The notes under the pieces: generated by a model | What the model saw: the letters and a program-made list of their open reading frames with translations, nothing else | What the model was told of the DNA's origin: nothing | Databases searched by the model: none | Source of the DNA: an uncultured Eubacteriales bacterium | GTDB lineage: Bacteria > Bacillota > Clostridia > Oscillospirales > CAG-272 | NCBI GenBank assembly: GCA_934474225.1 | Contig: CAKSLU010000015.1 | Span: 1 to 35,498 of the forward strand | Length of the DNA: 35,498 nt | Direction of reading: 5' to 3' | Program-made: the position numbers and the translations under genes | In this document: positions 20,899-31,900 of the stretch, piece after piece | Layout of the letters: each line of letters starts with the position of its first letter | Position numbering within the stretch: the stretch's first letter is position 1

Positions 20899-22392
20899 TT
20901 ATGCTTCGGGTTTCTCTTCGGGTGCGGGGGTCTCCGGCGTCTGTACAACAACAGTGGTTTCGCCGGGCTTTGCCGCGAGTTTTGCGCCGAGAGCACCGGC
21001 AATCAGTGCCTTCAAGTCGATGCCCATACCGGCGGTCAGCCCCTCGGTGACCTGCGTGGTGCCGTTGACGATATCGCCGAGCAGCTTTGCGCTGTTGCCC
21101 TCGCCGTACATCGTGATCTTGTCCACCTTGGAGAGCGGCTCGGCAACGTTCTTGGCAATCTCGGGGAGTGCGCCCATGACCATCTCGACGATGGCCGCCT
21201 CACCGTACTTCTTCATTGCCTCTGCCTTCTTGTCGATACCCTGCGCCTCTGCCAGCGCCTTCGCCTCGATGGCTTCTGCCTCCGCCTTACCGACGGCGGC
21301 GATACCGGCTGCCTCCTGCTCCTTCATATAGCGGATGGCTTCTGCCTCGGCGCGCTTTGCCTCGGCTGCCTTCTGCTGCTCAAAGAGACGCGCCTCCGCG
21401 TCCTTCTGCCGCTTGTAAAGGTCGGCCTCCGCCTCCTGCTGGGCACGATAGCGCTCTGCGTCCGCCTGGGCGCGGATCTCTGCATCGAGGACGGATTTCT
21501 TGACCTCGACCTCGCGGCCTTTCAGCTCGGTCTCGCGCTCTGCCTTGGCAATTTGCGCGTTGACCGTCGCGGTCTCGATGGCGCGCTGCTGTTCCTGCGC
21601 CTGAATCTTGTAGGCAGCGTCTGCCTCTGCCTTCTTAGTGTCTTCCTGCACCTTCAGTTCGGACTGCTTGATGGCAAGGTCGTTCTGCTTCTGTGCAATC
21701 TGCATATCCGCCTCGACCTGCGCGTCGTTGGAGGCTTTCGCCGCCTGCGCCTGTGCAATGGCAATGTCCCTCTCCGCCTCTGCCTTGGCAATGGCGGCGT
21801 CCTTCTGAATCTTGCTCATGTTGTCCTGACCGAGCGAGTTGATGAGGCTGTTCTCATCGGTGACGCGCTGAATGTTGCAGGAAATGATCTGAATGCCCAG
21901 CGCGTTCATGTCGGTCTGCGCCTTTGCCTGCACCTCGTCGCCGAATTTCTTGCGGTCATTGCAGATTTCCTTCAGCGTAATCGTGCCGATGATCTCGCGC
22001 ATGTTACCCTGCAGCGAGTCCACAATCGCGCGGTTGAAGTCCTCCTCGGTCATGTTGAGGAAGTTCTTCATCGCGAGCTGGATGCCGTCCGGGTCGGTCA
22101 TGACGCGCACCTTGGCGACTGCGTCCACATCCACGCCGATGAAGTCCTGCGTGGGGATGTAGCCCTCGGACTTGATGTCAATCGAAATCTGCCGCACGAT
22201 CAGCTTATCCACGCGCTCAAAGAACGGAATCTTGACGCCTGCGCGGCCGATTAATACCTTCGGATGGCGGCGCAGACCCGAGATGATGTACGCCACGTCC
22301 GGCGGCGCTTTGACATAGCCGAGCAGAAAGAACGCGATGATGACGACTGCCGCCGTAATGAGGGCGGGTGCTGCCTGTACCAAAAAGTTCAT
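20899..22392 (-). CDS. Flotillin-like SPFH protein
   Basis: 497 residues from ATG 22392 (MNFLVQAAPALITAAVVIIA), chosen for AAGGAGAAAACT directly upstream. One N-terminal membrane helix (about 10-27), an SPFH/PHB domain (about 30-200; GRAGVKIPFFERVDKL, IGVDVDAVAKVRV), then a long Ala/Glu-rich coiled coil with many AEAE/EAKA repeats (about 215-420), and the flotillin C-terminal region GEAAIVEMVMGALPEIAKNV. The tail is Pro/Glu-rich. Flotillins organise membrane microdomains and assemble as large oligomers. The usual partner gene nfeD is not adjacent. Second SPFH protein in the window, of a different subfamily from that at 68-1333. Single-gene unit with its own promoter and terminator. Confidence 0.93.
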   Translation of the reverse strand: MNFLVQAAPALITAAVVIIAFFLLGYVKAPPDVAYIISGLRRHPKVLIGRAGVKIPFFERVDKLIVRQISIDIKSEGYIPTQDFIGVDVDAVAKVRVMTDPDGIQLAMKNFLNMTEEDFNRAIVDSLQGNMREIIGTITLKEICNDRKKFGDEVQAKAQTDMNALGIQIISCNIQRVTDENSLINSLGQDNMSKIQKDAAIAKAEAERDIAIAQAQAAKASNDAQVEADMQIAQKQNDLAIKQSELKVQEDTKKAEADAAYKIQAQEQQRAIETATVNAQIAKAERETELKGREVEVKKSVLDAEIRAQADAERYRAQQEAEADLYKRQKDAEARLFEQQKAAEAKRAEAEAIRYMKEQEAAGIAAVGKAEAEAIEAKALAEAQGIDKKAEAMKKYGEAAIVEMVMGALPEIAKNVAEPLSKVDKITMYGEGNSAKLLGDIVNGTTQVTEGLTAGMGIDLKALIAGALGAKLAAKPGETTVVVQTPETPAPEEKPEA

Positions 22393-22522
22393 AGTTTTCT
22401 CCTTTTCCGTCGCTTGCCTGCCGCCCGTACGGCGGCATCGGCTTTGCGAGATTCTGCCTGTGTAACGCATGGGCGCACATGTTTTCGCAGGCGCGCTGCA
22501 AAAATATGCGCTTGTTGTATTC

Positions 22523-22551
22523 AGTATACCATATCCCGCAAAGAGCGTCAA
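22523..22551 (-). promoter_or_regulatory. Promoter of the flotillin gene
   Basis: Minus strand TTGACG (22551-22546), 17-base spacer, TATACT (22528-22523). Confidence 0.8.
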
Positions 22552-22632
22552 GTGCCCTGCGGCATTCAGGCGCGGCAAAAGCATCTCGGGTCTGTCGGCG
22601 ACAGCACGCTGTAAAGCGAAGGAATATCGCCG

Positions 22633-22670
22633 TGCGGGAAATCGGCAAAAAACCGATTTCCCGCATTTTT
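22633..22670 (+). terminator. Strong hairpin with T-run between flotillin and the giant surface protein
   Basis: Perfect 13-bp stem TGCGGGAAATCGG / CCGATTTCCCGCA with loop CAAAAAA, followed by five T on the plus strand. No plus-strand gene precedes it; it could shield the downstream promoter from read-through or end a small RNA. Confidence 0.75.
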
Positions 22671-22696
22671 CAGTTTGTAATATTGCGTCGCTTGTC

Positions 22697-22726
22697 TTGA
22701 AAAAATACAAGGCTGTATGTTATAAT
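22697..22726 (+). promoter_or_regulatory. Promoter of the giant surface protein
   Basis: TTGAAA (22697-22702), 18-base spacer, TATAAT (22721-22726), about 256 bases before the ATG. Confidence 0.75.
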
Positions 22727-22732
22727 GTAGAA

Positions 22733-22982
22733 AACATGGCTTTCGGTTCCGGCTGTTCGCTTTGCATCAAATATTGTGTCTTTGCCGACCGAGAACGGCA
22801 GTATTTTTTCGCACTCGCGCGAAAAAACACGAAAAAAGTCTTGTATCGCACATCGGTGTACGGTGTATGATATATTGTGCGGAAATCCTGCAAAAACGGC
22901 AGACTTTCCGCGCCGAAAATTTTACCCGAACATCTCGGGTTGAAGATAGAAACTGCAAGGACATGGTTTCGAGGAGGTCACT
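22733..22982 (+). other. Long structured 5' leader of the giant surface protein
   Basis: About 250 untranslated bases. It holds TTTTTTCGC-actcgc-GCGAAAAAA (about 22804-22827), a second promoter-like TATGAT near 22865, and the hairpin ACCCGA-acatc-TCGGGT (about 22924-22940) ahead of the CGAGGAGGTCACT ribosome site. No riboswitch class is recognised. Confidence 0.5.
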
Positions 22983-25900
22983 ATGAAAAAACGAGTATTG
23001 AGTCTGCTGCTGGCGCTCGCGCTCTGCTTTTCCATGCTGCCGATGGCAGTATTGGCGGAAGAAGCGGGCGTGACGGCGACGCAGACGGCACAGAGCGGTA
23101 CTGCCGACGGCGGCAGCGGCGATGCGGATGCCATCGACGAAGACACCGTTGACGAGAACCCCGCTGTGCCGGATGACGAAGACGGCGGCATCACGCTGTT
23201 TGCCGAGCATGCCGGCGACCACGGCTTTTCCCTGCCCGCGGGCGAGACCTGGCAGGGCGTTTCCGGTCTGACTTCCATCAGCGACGCAGGCTACTACTAC
23301 CTGACGAGAGATGTGAAGGTCACCGCGGCGGCATGGCAGCCCAAAGATGGCGTTGTGCTCGACCTCAACGGCTACAGCATCAGCGCAAGCAGCATCAGCA
23401 ACGCAAACGGCGGCGTCATCAAAATCGGACGCGGCGTGACCTTCACCCTGGCCGACTGCAACGGCAGCGGCAAGGGCAAGGGCATCATCACCCACGACAG
23501 CGGCAAGAACGGCCGCGGCGTGTTTGTTGACGGCGGCGGTGTCTTCTATATGTACGGCGGCACCATCACCGCAAACCATGCCACGCTGGGCAACACCGTC
23601 TACGGCGGCGGCGTATATGTGGAGGGCGTCACCAAAAATTCCGACACGGTCGGTACCTTCCATATGTACGGCGGCACCATCTCTTCAAATACGGCATACA
23701 ACAGCACCGGCAACAGCGGCGGCGCAGGCGTGTATGTGGGCGAAGGCGCAGCATTCTATCTGCATGACGGCGCCATCTCCGGCAACCGAGTGCCGGAATC
23801 CACACGCGGCAGCAGCAGCGGCGGCGGTGTGTATGTCGAGAGCAAGGGGACATTCATTTTTGAAAAAGGCTCCGTCTCCGGCAGCTATGCTCCCACGGAG
23901 GGCGGCGGCATCTTTGTAGACACGGACGGCATGCTCACCATGGCGGGCGGCACCGTTACCGGCAACTACGCTGCAAAGGGCGGCGGCGTGTATGTGTGCA
24001 GCAATAGCGCAGGCGTCGCCTTCACCATGACCGGCGGCACCATCGGCGGCAGCACGGAAGACGCCGCCAATACCGCAAAGTTCGGCGGCGGTGTGTATGC
24101 CAAGGGCGGCTGCACCCTGTCCGGCGATGCCGCCATCAGCGGCAACGAGGCGATCAGCAGCGGCGAAATCACCAACAAAGACGGTCACGGCGGCGGTGTA
24201 TACATAGAGAGCGGCGCATTTGTCCTGTCCGACAATGCAAAGGTCTCGGGCAACACGGCCAAATACGCCGGCGGCGTGTCCATCTTCACAGAGGATGCTT
24301 CGGCGTCGTTCACCATGTCCGGCAGTGCTGCCGTCAGCGGCAACGCAGCTGAAAGCTATGGCGGCGTCGCCGTCCTCGGCGGCAGCTTTACCATGGAAAG
24401 CGGCAAAGTCACGCTGAACAAGGCGACCGCAGGCAGCGCCGGCGGCGTTGCCGTCGGCAACGGCGGCAGCTTCACCATGCGGGGCGGCATCATCTCCGGT
24501 AACCAGGCGTGCAGCACGAACGAGCCCTCGGGCGGCGGCGTAATGTGCGGCGTTTACCACGGCGATTATGTCGACACCAGCAAGGTTGACGCCACCGGCA
24601 GATTCACCATGACCGGCGGCACCATCACCGGCAACAATATCACCGGCACAAACGCAAAAGGCGGCGGCGTGCTTCTGGGTCCCGGCAGCACCATGACAAT
24701 CTCCGGGGATGTGCAGATTGCGGAAAACTGGCGCGGCGGCGAGCTCTCCGGCGATGTCTACGAAAAAGGCACGGACGGAACCGCGAACAATCTCTGGCTG
24801 GACGCATACAAGGACTTTGACGGCGTGCTGCAATGGGCTTGCCTCACGGTCGTCGGGCAGCTGTCCAACACGGCCGCCATCGGCGTGGGGGCGAAGGCAG
24901 CCACCAAGACCGAACCTGCCACCATCGCCGTCGGCGACGGCTATGTGCTGACCGCGGCGGACAAGGCGCACTTCACCAGCGACTCTGACAGCTATCGCGT
25001 GAAATATGACGGCGGAAACAGCCGGATGCTGCTTGTCAGCACGGAGCATGTCGCCCATCCCATCTGCGGCGCAAGCTGTGCAGACGGTACCCATACGGAA
25101 GAGGCTTACTGGCACGGCGTTTCCGACCTGTCGGCAATCACAGTGCCGGGCAACTACTATCTGACGAAGGACATTGAACTCACGGACACATGGACTCCAG
25201 TCTACGGTGTGGTTCTCTGCCTGAACGGGCACAGCATCACCAGCAAAGCTTATAACACCATCAAGGTCAAGGCAAACTGCAGCCTGACCCTCACGGACTG
25301 CAACAGAAGCGGCGAGGGCAATGGCAAGCTGAAGCATGCAGTCGACCCCAACAACAGTGCCTACTTTGTTTCCGGCAACGCCGTGTATGTGGCTAAGGAC
25401 GGCGTCTTCGTCCTGTACGGCGGCACCATCACCGAGAACGAAGTTCTCTACAACGGTAATCCCGGCGGCGCCATGTATGTGGACAAGGGCGGTATCTTCC
25501 AAATGCACGGCGGCAGCATCACCGGCAACCGGATTCGCTTCGGTCTCGGCGGCGTCGTCTATGTCGCCGGTGACTTTGTCATGACCGGCGGTGAGATCAC
25601 CGGCAATCAGGCAGTCCGGACCGAGCGTGCAGGCGCAAATTCCTACGATAAGGACCTGGCATTTGGCGGCGGCGTGTATGTGGCACAGAGCGGCACCATG
25701 ACGGTCTCGGGCAATGTGAAAATCGAACAGAACGAGCGCATTGTCATTGACAATGCGACAAACTACAATATTCTGTCCCGCGCCACCGGCAATGTCTATC
25801 TGGCAGACGGCAGAACCATCACCATAAGCGGCGCGCTGACCGGCGGCGCGGGGAGCATCGGCGTGACAGTGGCGAACCCGCCCGTGGATGAAAGCACAGT

Positions 25901-28900
25901 CACGGTCGCCGCGGGCAGCGGCTACACGCTGACGGACACCGACGCCGCAGCGTTTGCTGCCGACGCAGGCAGCGACTATCGCGTGCAGCCAAACGGCAAT
26001 ACGCTTGAGCTGGCAGTGAAAATCCACAAGCACTACCTCTGCGGCGGCAGCACCTGTAACGGTGCGGGCGGCCACACCTGCGAGGAGACCATCTTTACAA
26101 AGTGGTCGGACGCCGAGAGCCTGCCCGATAGCGCAGGCAACTGGTATCTGACCACCGATGTGGTCATCAGCGCAGCATGGGAGCCGATGGACGGCACCGT
26201 GCTCGACCTCAACGGGCACAGCATCGCCGTCAACGGAACGGCAACGCAGGGCACGAACGCAATCACTGTCAAGAAGGGCGTGCACTTCACGCTGACCGAC
26301 TGCAATGGTGACGAGGGCGTGCACCGCTTCACCAAGTATGTCCAGACGACGAGCACAGGTCTGAACGGTCTGTTTATCCCGGACGACGCGGGCGACATCG
26401 AAATCACCGGCGGCGTCATCACCCGCATCGGCGATAGAAAGCTCGGGCGCGGCGTGTTTGTGTACGGCGCATCCTCCGTCTTCACCATGTACGGCGGCAC
26501 CATCTGCGGCAACTATTTCACCAATGGCGGCGCAGGCATGACGATTGAAAGCGGCACCGTCAATATGTACGGCGGTGAAATCCGCGGCAACTGCGTAAGC
26601 GCTTCCGCCGGTGCAGGCGTGCGGATTGAGGAGTTCGGCAACTTCAACATGGCAGGCAGCGCAGCCATCCGTGAGAATGTCAGCATCAGCACCACCGACT
26701 ACGGCTCTAAGTACGGTGGCGGCGGCGGTGTGTATGTATACGGCAAGTTCACCATGTCCGAGCATGCAAGAATCGAGGACAACCGCGCCGACAAAGGCAA
26801 CGGCGGCGGCGTACTTGTGAACAGTAAGGGCACCTTCAGGATGATCGGCGGCGACAATTACACCCTCGTCCTCGACAACAACTACGCCAGAGGCAACGGC
26901 GGCGGCGTGTATATGGACGGTACCTTTGAAATTTCCGGCGGGGTGCAGAGCTGGGTCAACAGCAATGGCGGCACGAGCAATATCTATCTGACCGCCGGCA
27001 AGACAATCACCATCACCGGCAACCTCTTAAACTTCCGCAACCTCGGTCTGACGCTGGAGACGATGCCCACGGCAGGCAACCCCGTTGCCTTTGCCAAGGC
27101 GGGCAAAAATGTCACGCTGTCCGACCGCGACGCGGATGCCTTCTATGCCGACGAACATTACAGCGACGGCGCCTACAGCGTGCAGCGCGACGGCAATACG
27201 CTGTACCTTTACTTCGGCACGCCGCACAAGCACCCTGTCTGCGGCAAGAGCTGCGCAGATACCGCGCATGACAGCGTGCTGTGGACCGGCATCGCAAGTC
27301 TGTCGGAGATTACCGGGGACGGCAGCTACTATCTGACGAATGTTGTGACGCTGGACGAGAAGTGGGTCTGCAGCTATGATATAAGCCTCTGCCTGAACGG
27401 CTACAGCATCACGGCAGACGGCGACTTTGACGCCATCGAGGTCGGCGCAGGCAAGTCCTTCACCCTCTCCGACTGCAACGGCACAAACGGACAGTATGCA
27501 TTCCGCTGGCTCTATGCGCTGGCACCGAAGTGGAATCCCACAAAGCTGGACGATGGAACCAACACCAAGTTTATCATTGACGGCGGCGTCATCACCCATG
27601 CCAAGAGCATGTCGGGGCGCGGCGTGCTCGTATCCGACGGCGCAAGCTTCACGATGTACGGCGGCGCTATCGTCGGCAACATGGTGGAGACGGCGGGCGC
27701 GGGCGTATCCGTTGCCGCCACCGCAAGCTTCTCCATGTACGGCGGCGAGATCACCGCAAATGTCCTGTCTACCGAAGGCAGTTCGGGCGGCGGCATCTGG
27801 TCCGCAGGCACCGTGGTCATCGGCGGCAGCGCGCAGATTTTGAGAAACTCTGCCCTGCGCGGTGACGGCGGCAGCGGCGGCGGTATTTATTCCAGCGGTA
27901 CGCTGACCCTGACGGGCAGCGCCGCTGTCCGCGACAACACCATCCGCAACAACACAAGCAGCACAAACGCTGCTTTCGGCGGCGGCATTTATTCCGCAGG
28001 CACGCTGACCATTGCGGAAAACGCTGAGGTCACCGGCAACTCAATCACCAACGGCGGTGCGAACGGCGGCGGCGTGTATGCGGCAGGCGGCTCGGTGACG
28101 CTCCGCGACAACGCGAAGATCACGGGCAACTCGATTCTGAATGCAACGAGTATGATGCGCGGCTGCGGTATCTTCGTTGCCGACGGTGCGGCGCTTTCCG
28201 TCTCCGGCGCGGTGCAGGTGACCGACAACCGGGACAGCTACGGCACCCCTGCCAATGTTCTGCTAAGCGGCACGGACAACGTTAACCCCATCACCGTCAT
28301 CGGCGCGCTGAGCGGCGCAAGCATCGGCGTGCGCGTGCCCGGCTCTGTCTTAGATACCATTGACGACACGCATACGGTCATCATCGCCACGGCAGAAACC
28401 GAGGGCTGGATTGCCGCCGACAGCTTCACCGGCGACAACGACGAGTACCCCCTGCGCACAAGCGCTGACGGCAAGACCGCACAACTTTTCAACCACATCC
28501 ACACATGGACGTATACCACCTCCGAGGAGGACACGGCGGACGGCGAAACCGTTGCAGTCATTGCGGCATCCTGCACAAAGACCGGCTGCACGGCAAGCGG
28601 CGGCTCCGTCATCCTCTCGGTGCAAAAGGTCTACACCTATGACGGCAATGCAAAGCCGGTCACCGTGACAGACACGCTGGCAACCGGCGACAAGGTTTCT
28701 GCCGTTACCTACACGCGCAAGAACGGCGCAAATCCCATCACACTGGACGGCGCCCCCACCGATGCGGGCGAATACATCGCAAGCATCACCGTGGGCGAGG
28801 GTGCAGACGCTGTCACAGCCGAAGTGACCTACAAGATAGACAAGCTCACGCCCGAGGCAAGCGACTTCACCTTTGCCCCGCCGACCGGTCTTGACTATGA

Positions 28901-31900
28901 CGGCCATGAAAAGCATGCCGACTTCGACACAACGCTGCCGGTCGCCTTTGATGTGCGGTACAGCTATGCAGGCAGTGACGGCTTCATCTTCGCCCCCATC
29001 GGCGTTGGTACCTACACCGTCAAGGTTCATGTAAAATACGATACGAACTGGAACGAGGTCACGCTGTCTGACCCCAGCTGGACCTTCTCCATCCTGCCGG
29101 TAGACTACAGCGTGGACATTCCGGCAGCGTGGAATGAGCAGAAAGTCATCGAGGGCAGCTCCGTCTTCTTCGCGCTCAACAACATCGACGCTTTCAATGT
29201 CAAGTGGACCGGCGTAAACAACGAGCAGTTCTCGAACACCCTCAAATGGTACACCGACAGCAGCTGCACGACCGAGGTTGACAGAGATACGGCATTCGGC
29301 ACGGCAGGCTCGACAACCCTGTACTGGAAGTTTGAGTTTGACGCTCCGGACGACAATTATATTCAGGGCAGCAAGACCGGCAGCATCGTCGTCACCGTTG
29401 TGAAGGGCGCGCCGCAGAATGTGCAGTTCCGGAATCGCGATACGGAGGGCACAAAGACCTACGGCAGCGCGCCGTTCACGCTCGGTGCAAAGAATTACAC
29501 CTACGAAGACGGCGCGATTGACGACGGCACGCTGACCTACACCAGCAGCAACCCGTCCGTCGCGACGATTGACGCCGACACCGGCGTCATCACGCTGCAC
29601 AGCGTCGGCACGACGGTTATCACCGCCACCGCGCCGATGGTGCCCGGCAGGTATACCGAGACCTCCGTAACCTATACGCTGACGGTCACGCCGAAGCAGC
29701 TGTACTGGAATTACCTTGAGATCATCAGCGGCGGCGAAAAATTCTATGACGGCACAGACAGCGCAGACATCGTCGTCGCCGTGGAGTCCAAATACCTCGC
29801 GCCCGGCGATACACTTACTGTCAGCGGCAGCGCCAAGTATTCGGATTCCAACGTCTGGGAAAGCTCCTCGATTATCTTCACCCCGGACGCAATCACCACC
29901 GGCAATTACCGGCTGTCGTCTGAACCGTTCTCTTTCTACGGTGTGCGCATTCTCCCCGTCACCATCACCGTGACCCCGGATGCCGGGCAGCATAAGACCT
30001 ACGGCGATGCAGACCCGGTTCTGACCTATACCTACTCTTCCGCCGTGAACGGTGAAGTCCCCGCGTTTGACGGCGCGCTCGCGAGAGCCGCAGGCAAGGA
30101 TGCAGGCAGCTATGCCATCGACATAGGCACGCTTGCGCTCAAGGATGAAGGCAGCTTCCGCGCCCAGAACTACACGCTGACGCTCAGCACCGATGTGGTG
30201 AACTTCACCATTGACAAAGCCACGCCGACCATCACAGCTGCGGCTTCGCAGAAGGTCGTCAAAAACGACCTCGGCACGGACATCTCCGACTGGGCAGCCT
30301 TTGACAACACCGACAGCGACGCAAAACTGGTTTACACGCTGGAGGGTGCGCCCGCGGGCATCACGCTGACGGGCAGCATGCTGAAGGCTGCCAATGCTGC
30401 CGCCACGGCGGGCAGTTTCACCATCCGCGTGAGCGCTGCCGCTACCGCCAACTTCAACGCACCGGCTGATGTACTTATCACCGTGACCGCGGTGGAGAAG
30501 GCGAATGCGGGCGTGCACATCACAAATGCGCCCGGCAGCAAGACCTACGGTGACGATAGCTTTACGCTGACCGCAACCAAGACCGCGCCCGACGACGGCA
30601 CATGGAGCTGGACAAGTTCCGATGCGGACATTCTGGAGATCATCTCCGGTGCGGATACCGGGACGCCCACCATCGCAGTGAAGAAGACTGATGCCGTCGG
30701 CGCAACGCTCACAGTGGTTTACACAAGCGCGACGCACTACGGCACCGACACCGTCACCATCACCGTGGCGGCAAAGGCCGTCACCGCCGACATGATTGCC
30801 GACATCCCCGCGGCTGAATACACCGGCAGCGCAATCCTGCCCACCCCCGCGGTCAAGCACGGTGCGGCGATGCTGGTGCCCGGCGCGGACTTCGATTTCG
30901 GCTATGCCGACAACACCAATGCGGGCATCGCCACGCTGACCGTCACCGGCAAGGGCAACTACACCGGCACGGCTGCAAAGGCGTTCACCATCCTGCCGAA
31001 GTCACTGGGCGGCGCGGTGATCACGCTGGATTCCACCGTCCTTCCCTACAGCGGCGTCGAGCAGACGGTGAGCATCGTCTCCGTGACGCTGGCAGGCTGG
31101 ACGCCTGTGATTACGGCTGCCGACTATGAGATCGTGGGCAGCAGCAACAAGGCGACCGACGCGGCGGACAGCCTCACGCTGACCATCCGCGGCAAGGGCA
31201 ACTACACCGGCACAGCCGCAACGACCTGGAAGATTGAAAAAATCAATCCCGAGGCGGCGGACTTCGATGTGTCCCCTGCCCTCCCGGCAACAGCGGTCTA
31301 TGACGGCAATTCCAAGACCGTGACAATAGCACCCAAGTCGGGCATCCGCGGGATGGGCGCTGTCAAGGTGTACTACGAGGCCGCCTTCGACATCACCTAT
31401 CCCAAGAGCGAGACCGCACCCACCGATGCAGGCACCTACAAGGTGACGGCATCCGTGGCGGACGGTTCCAACTACAATGCCGCAGAGCTTGCGCTCGGCA
31501 CGCTGACCATCGAGCAGGCGGCGGGCGGCACGCTGACGGCATATCAGTTCGGGCAGAAGTACAGCGATCTTGCGCCGAAGGCCATCGCCCCCGACTACGG
31601 CGAACTCCCGGCAGGTCAGAAGTGGACCTACAGCATCACCGACACCGTATTCACCGGCGCAGCGGCTGTCGATCCCGCTTCTGTCACCATAGGTGCCGAT
31701 ACCGGCGTGATGACCTACAGGCTGACCGCAGGTGAGAAGAATGATACCGTCACCTGGACGGTGACCGTCTCCTGCCGCAACTATGCGGAATTCACCAAGG
31801 AAGTGGTTCTGACTCTGACCAAGGATCAGCAGGCGGCACTGTATGTGACCGGCAAGACGACCGTTGTTTACGGTGAGACGCTGCAGTTTGGCACCGAGGG

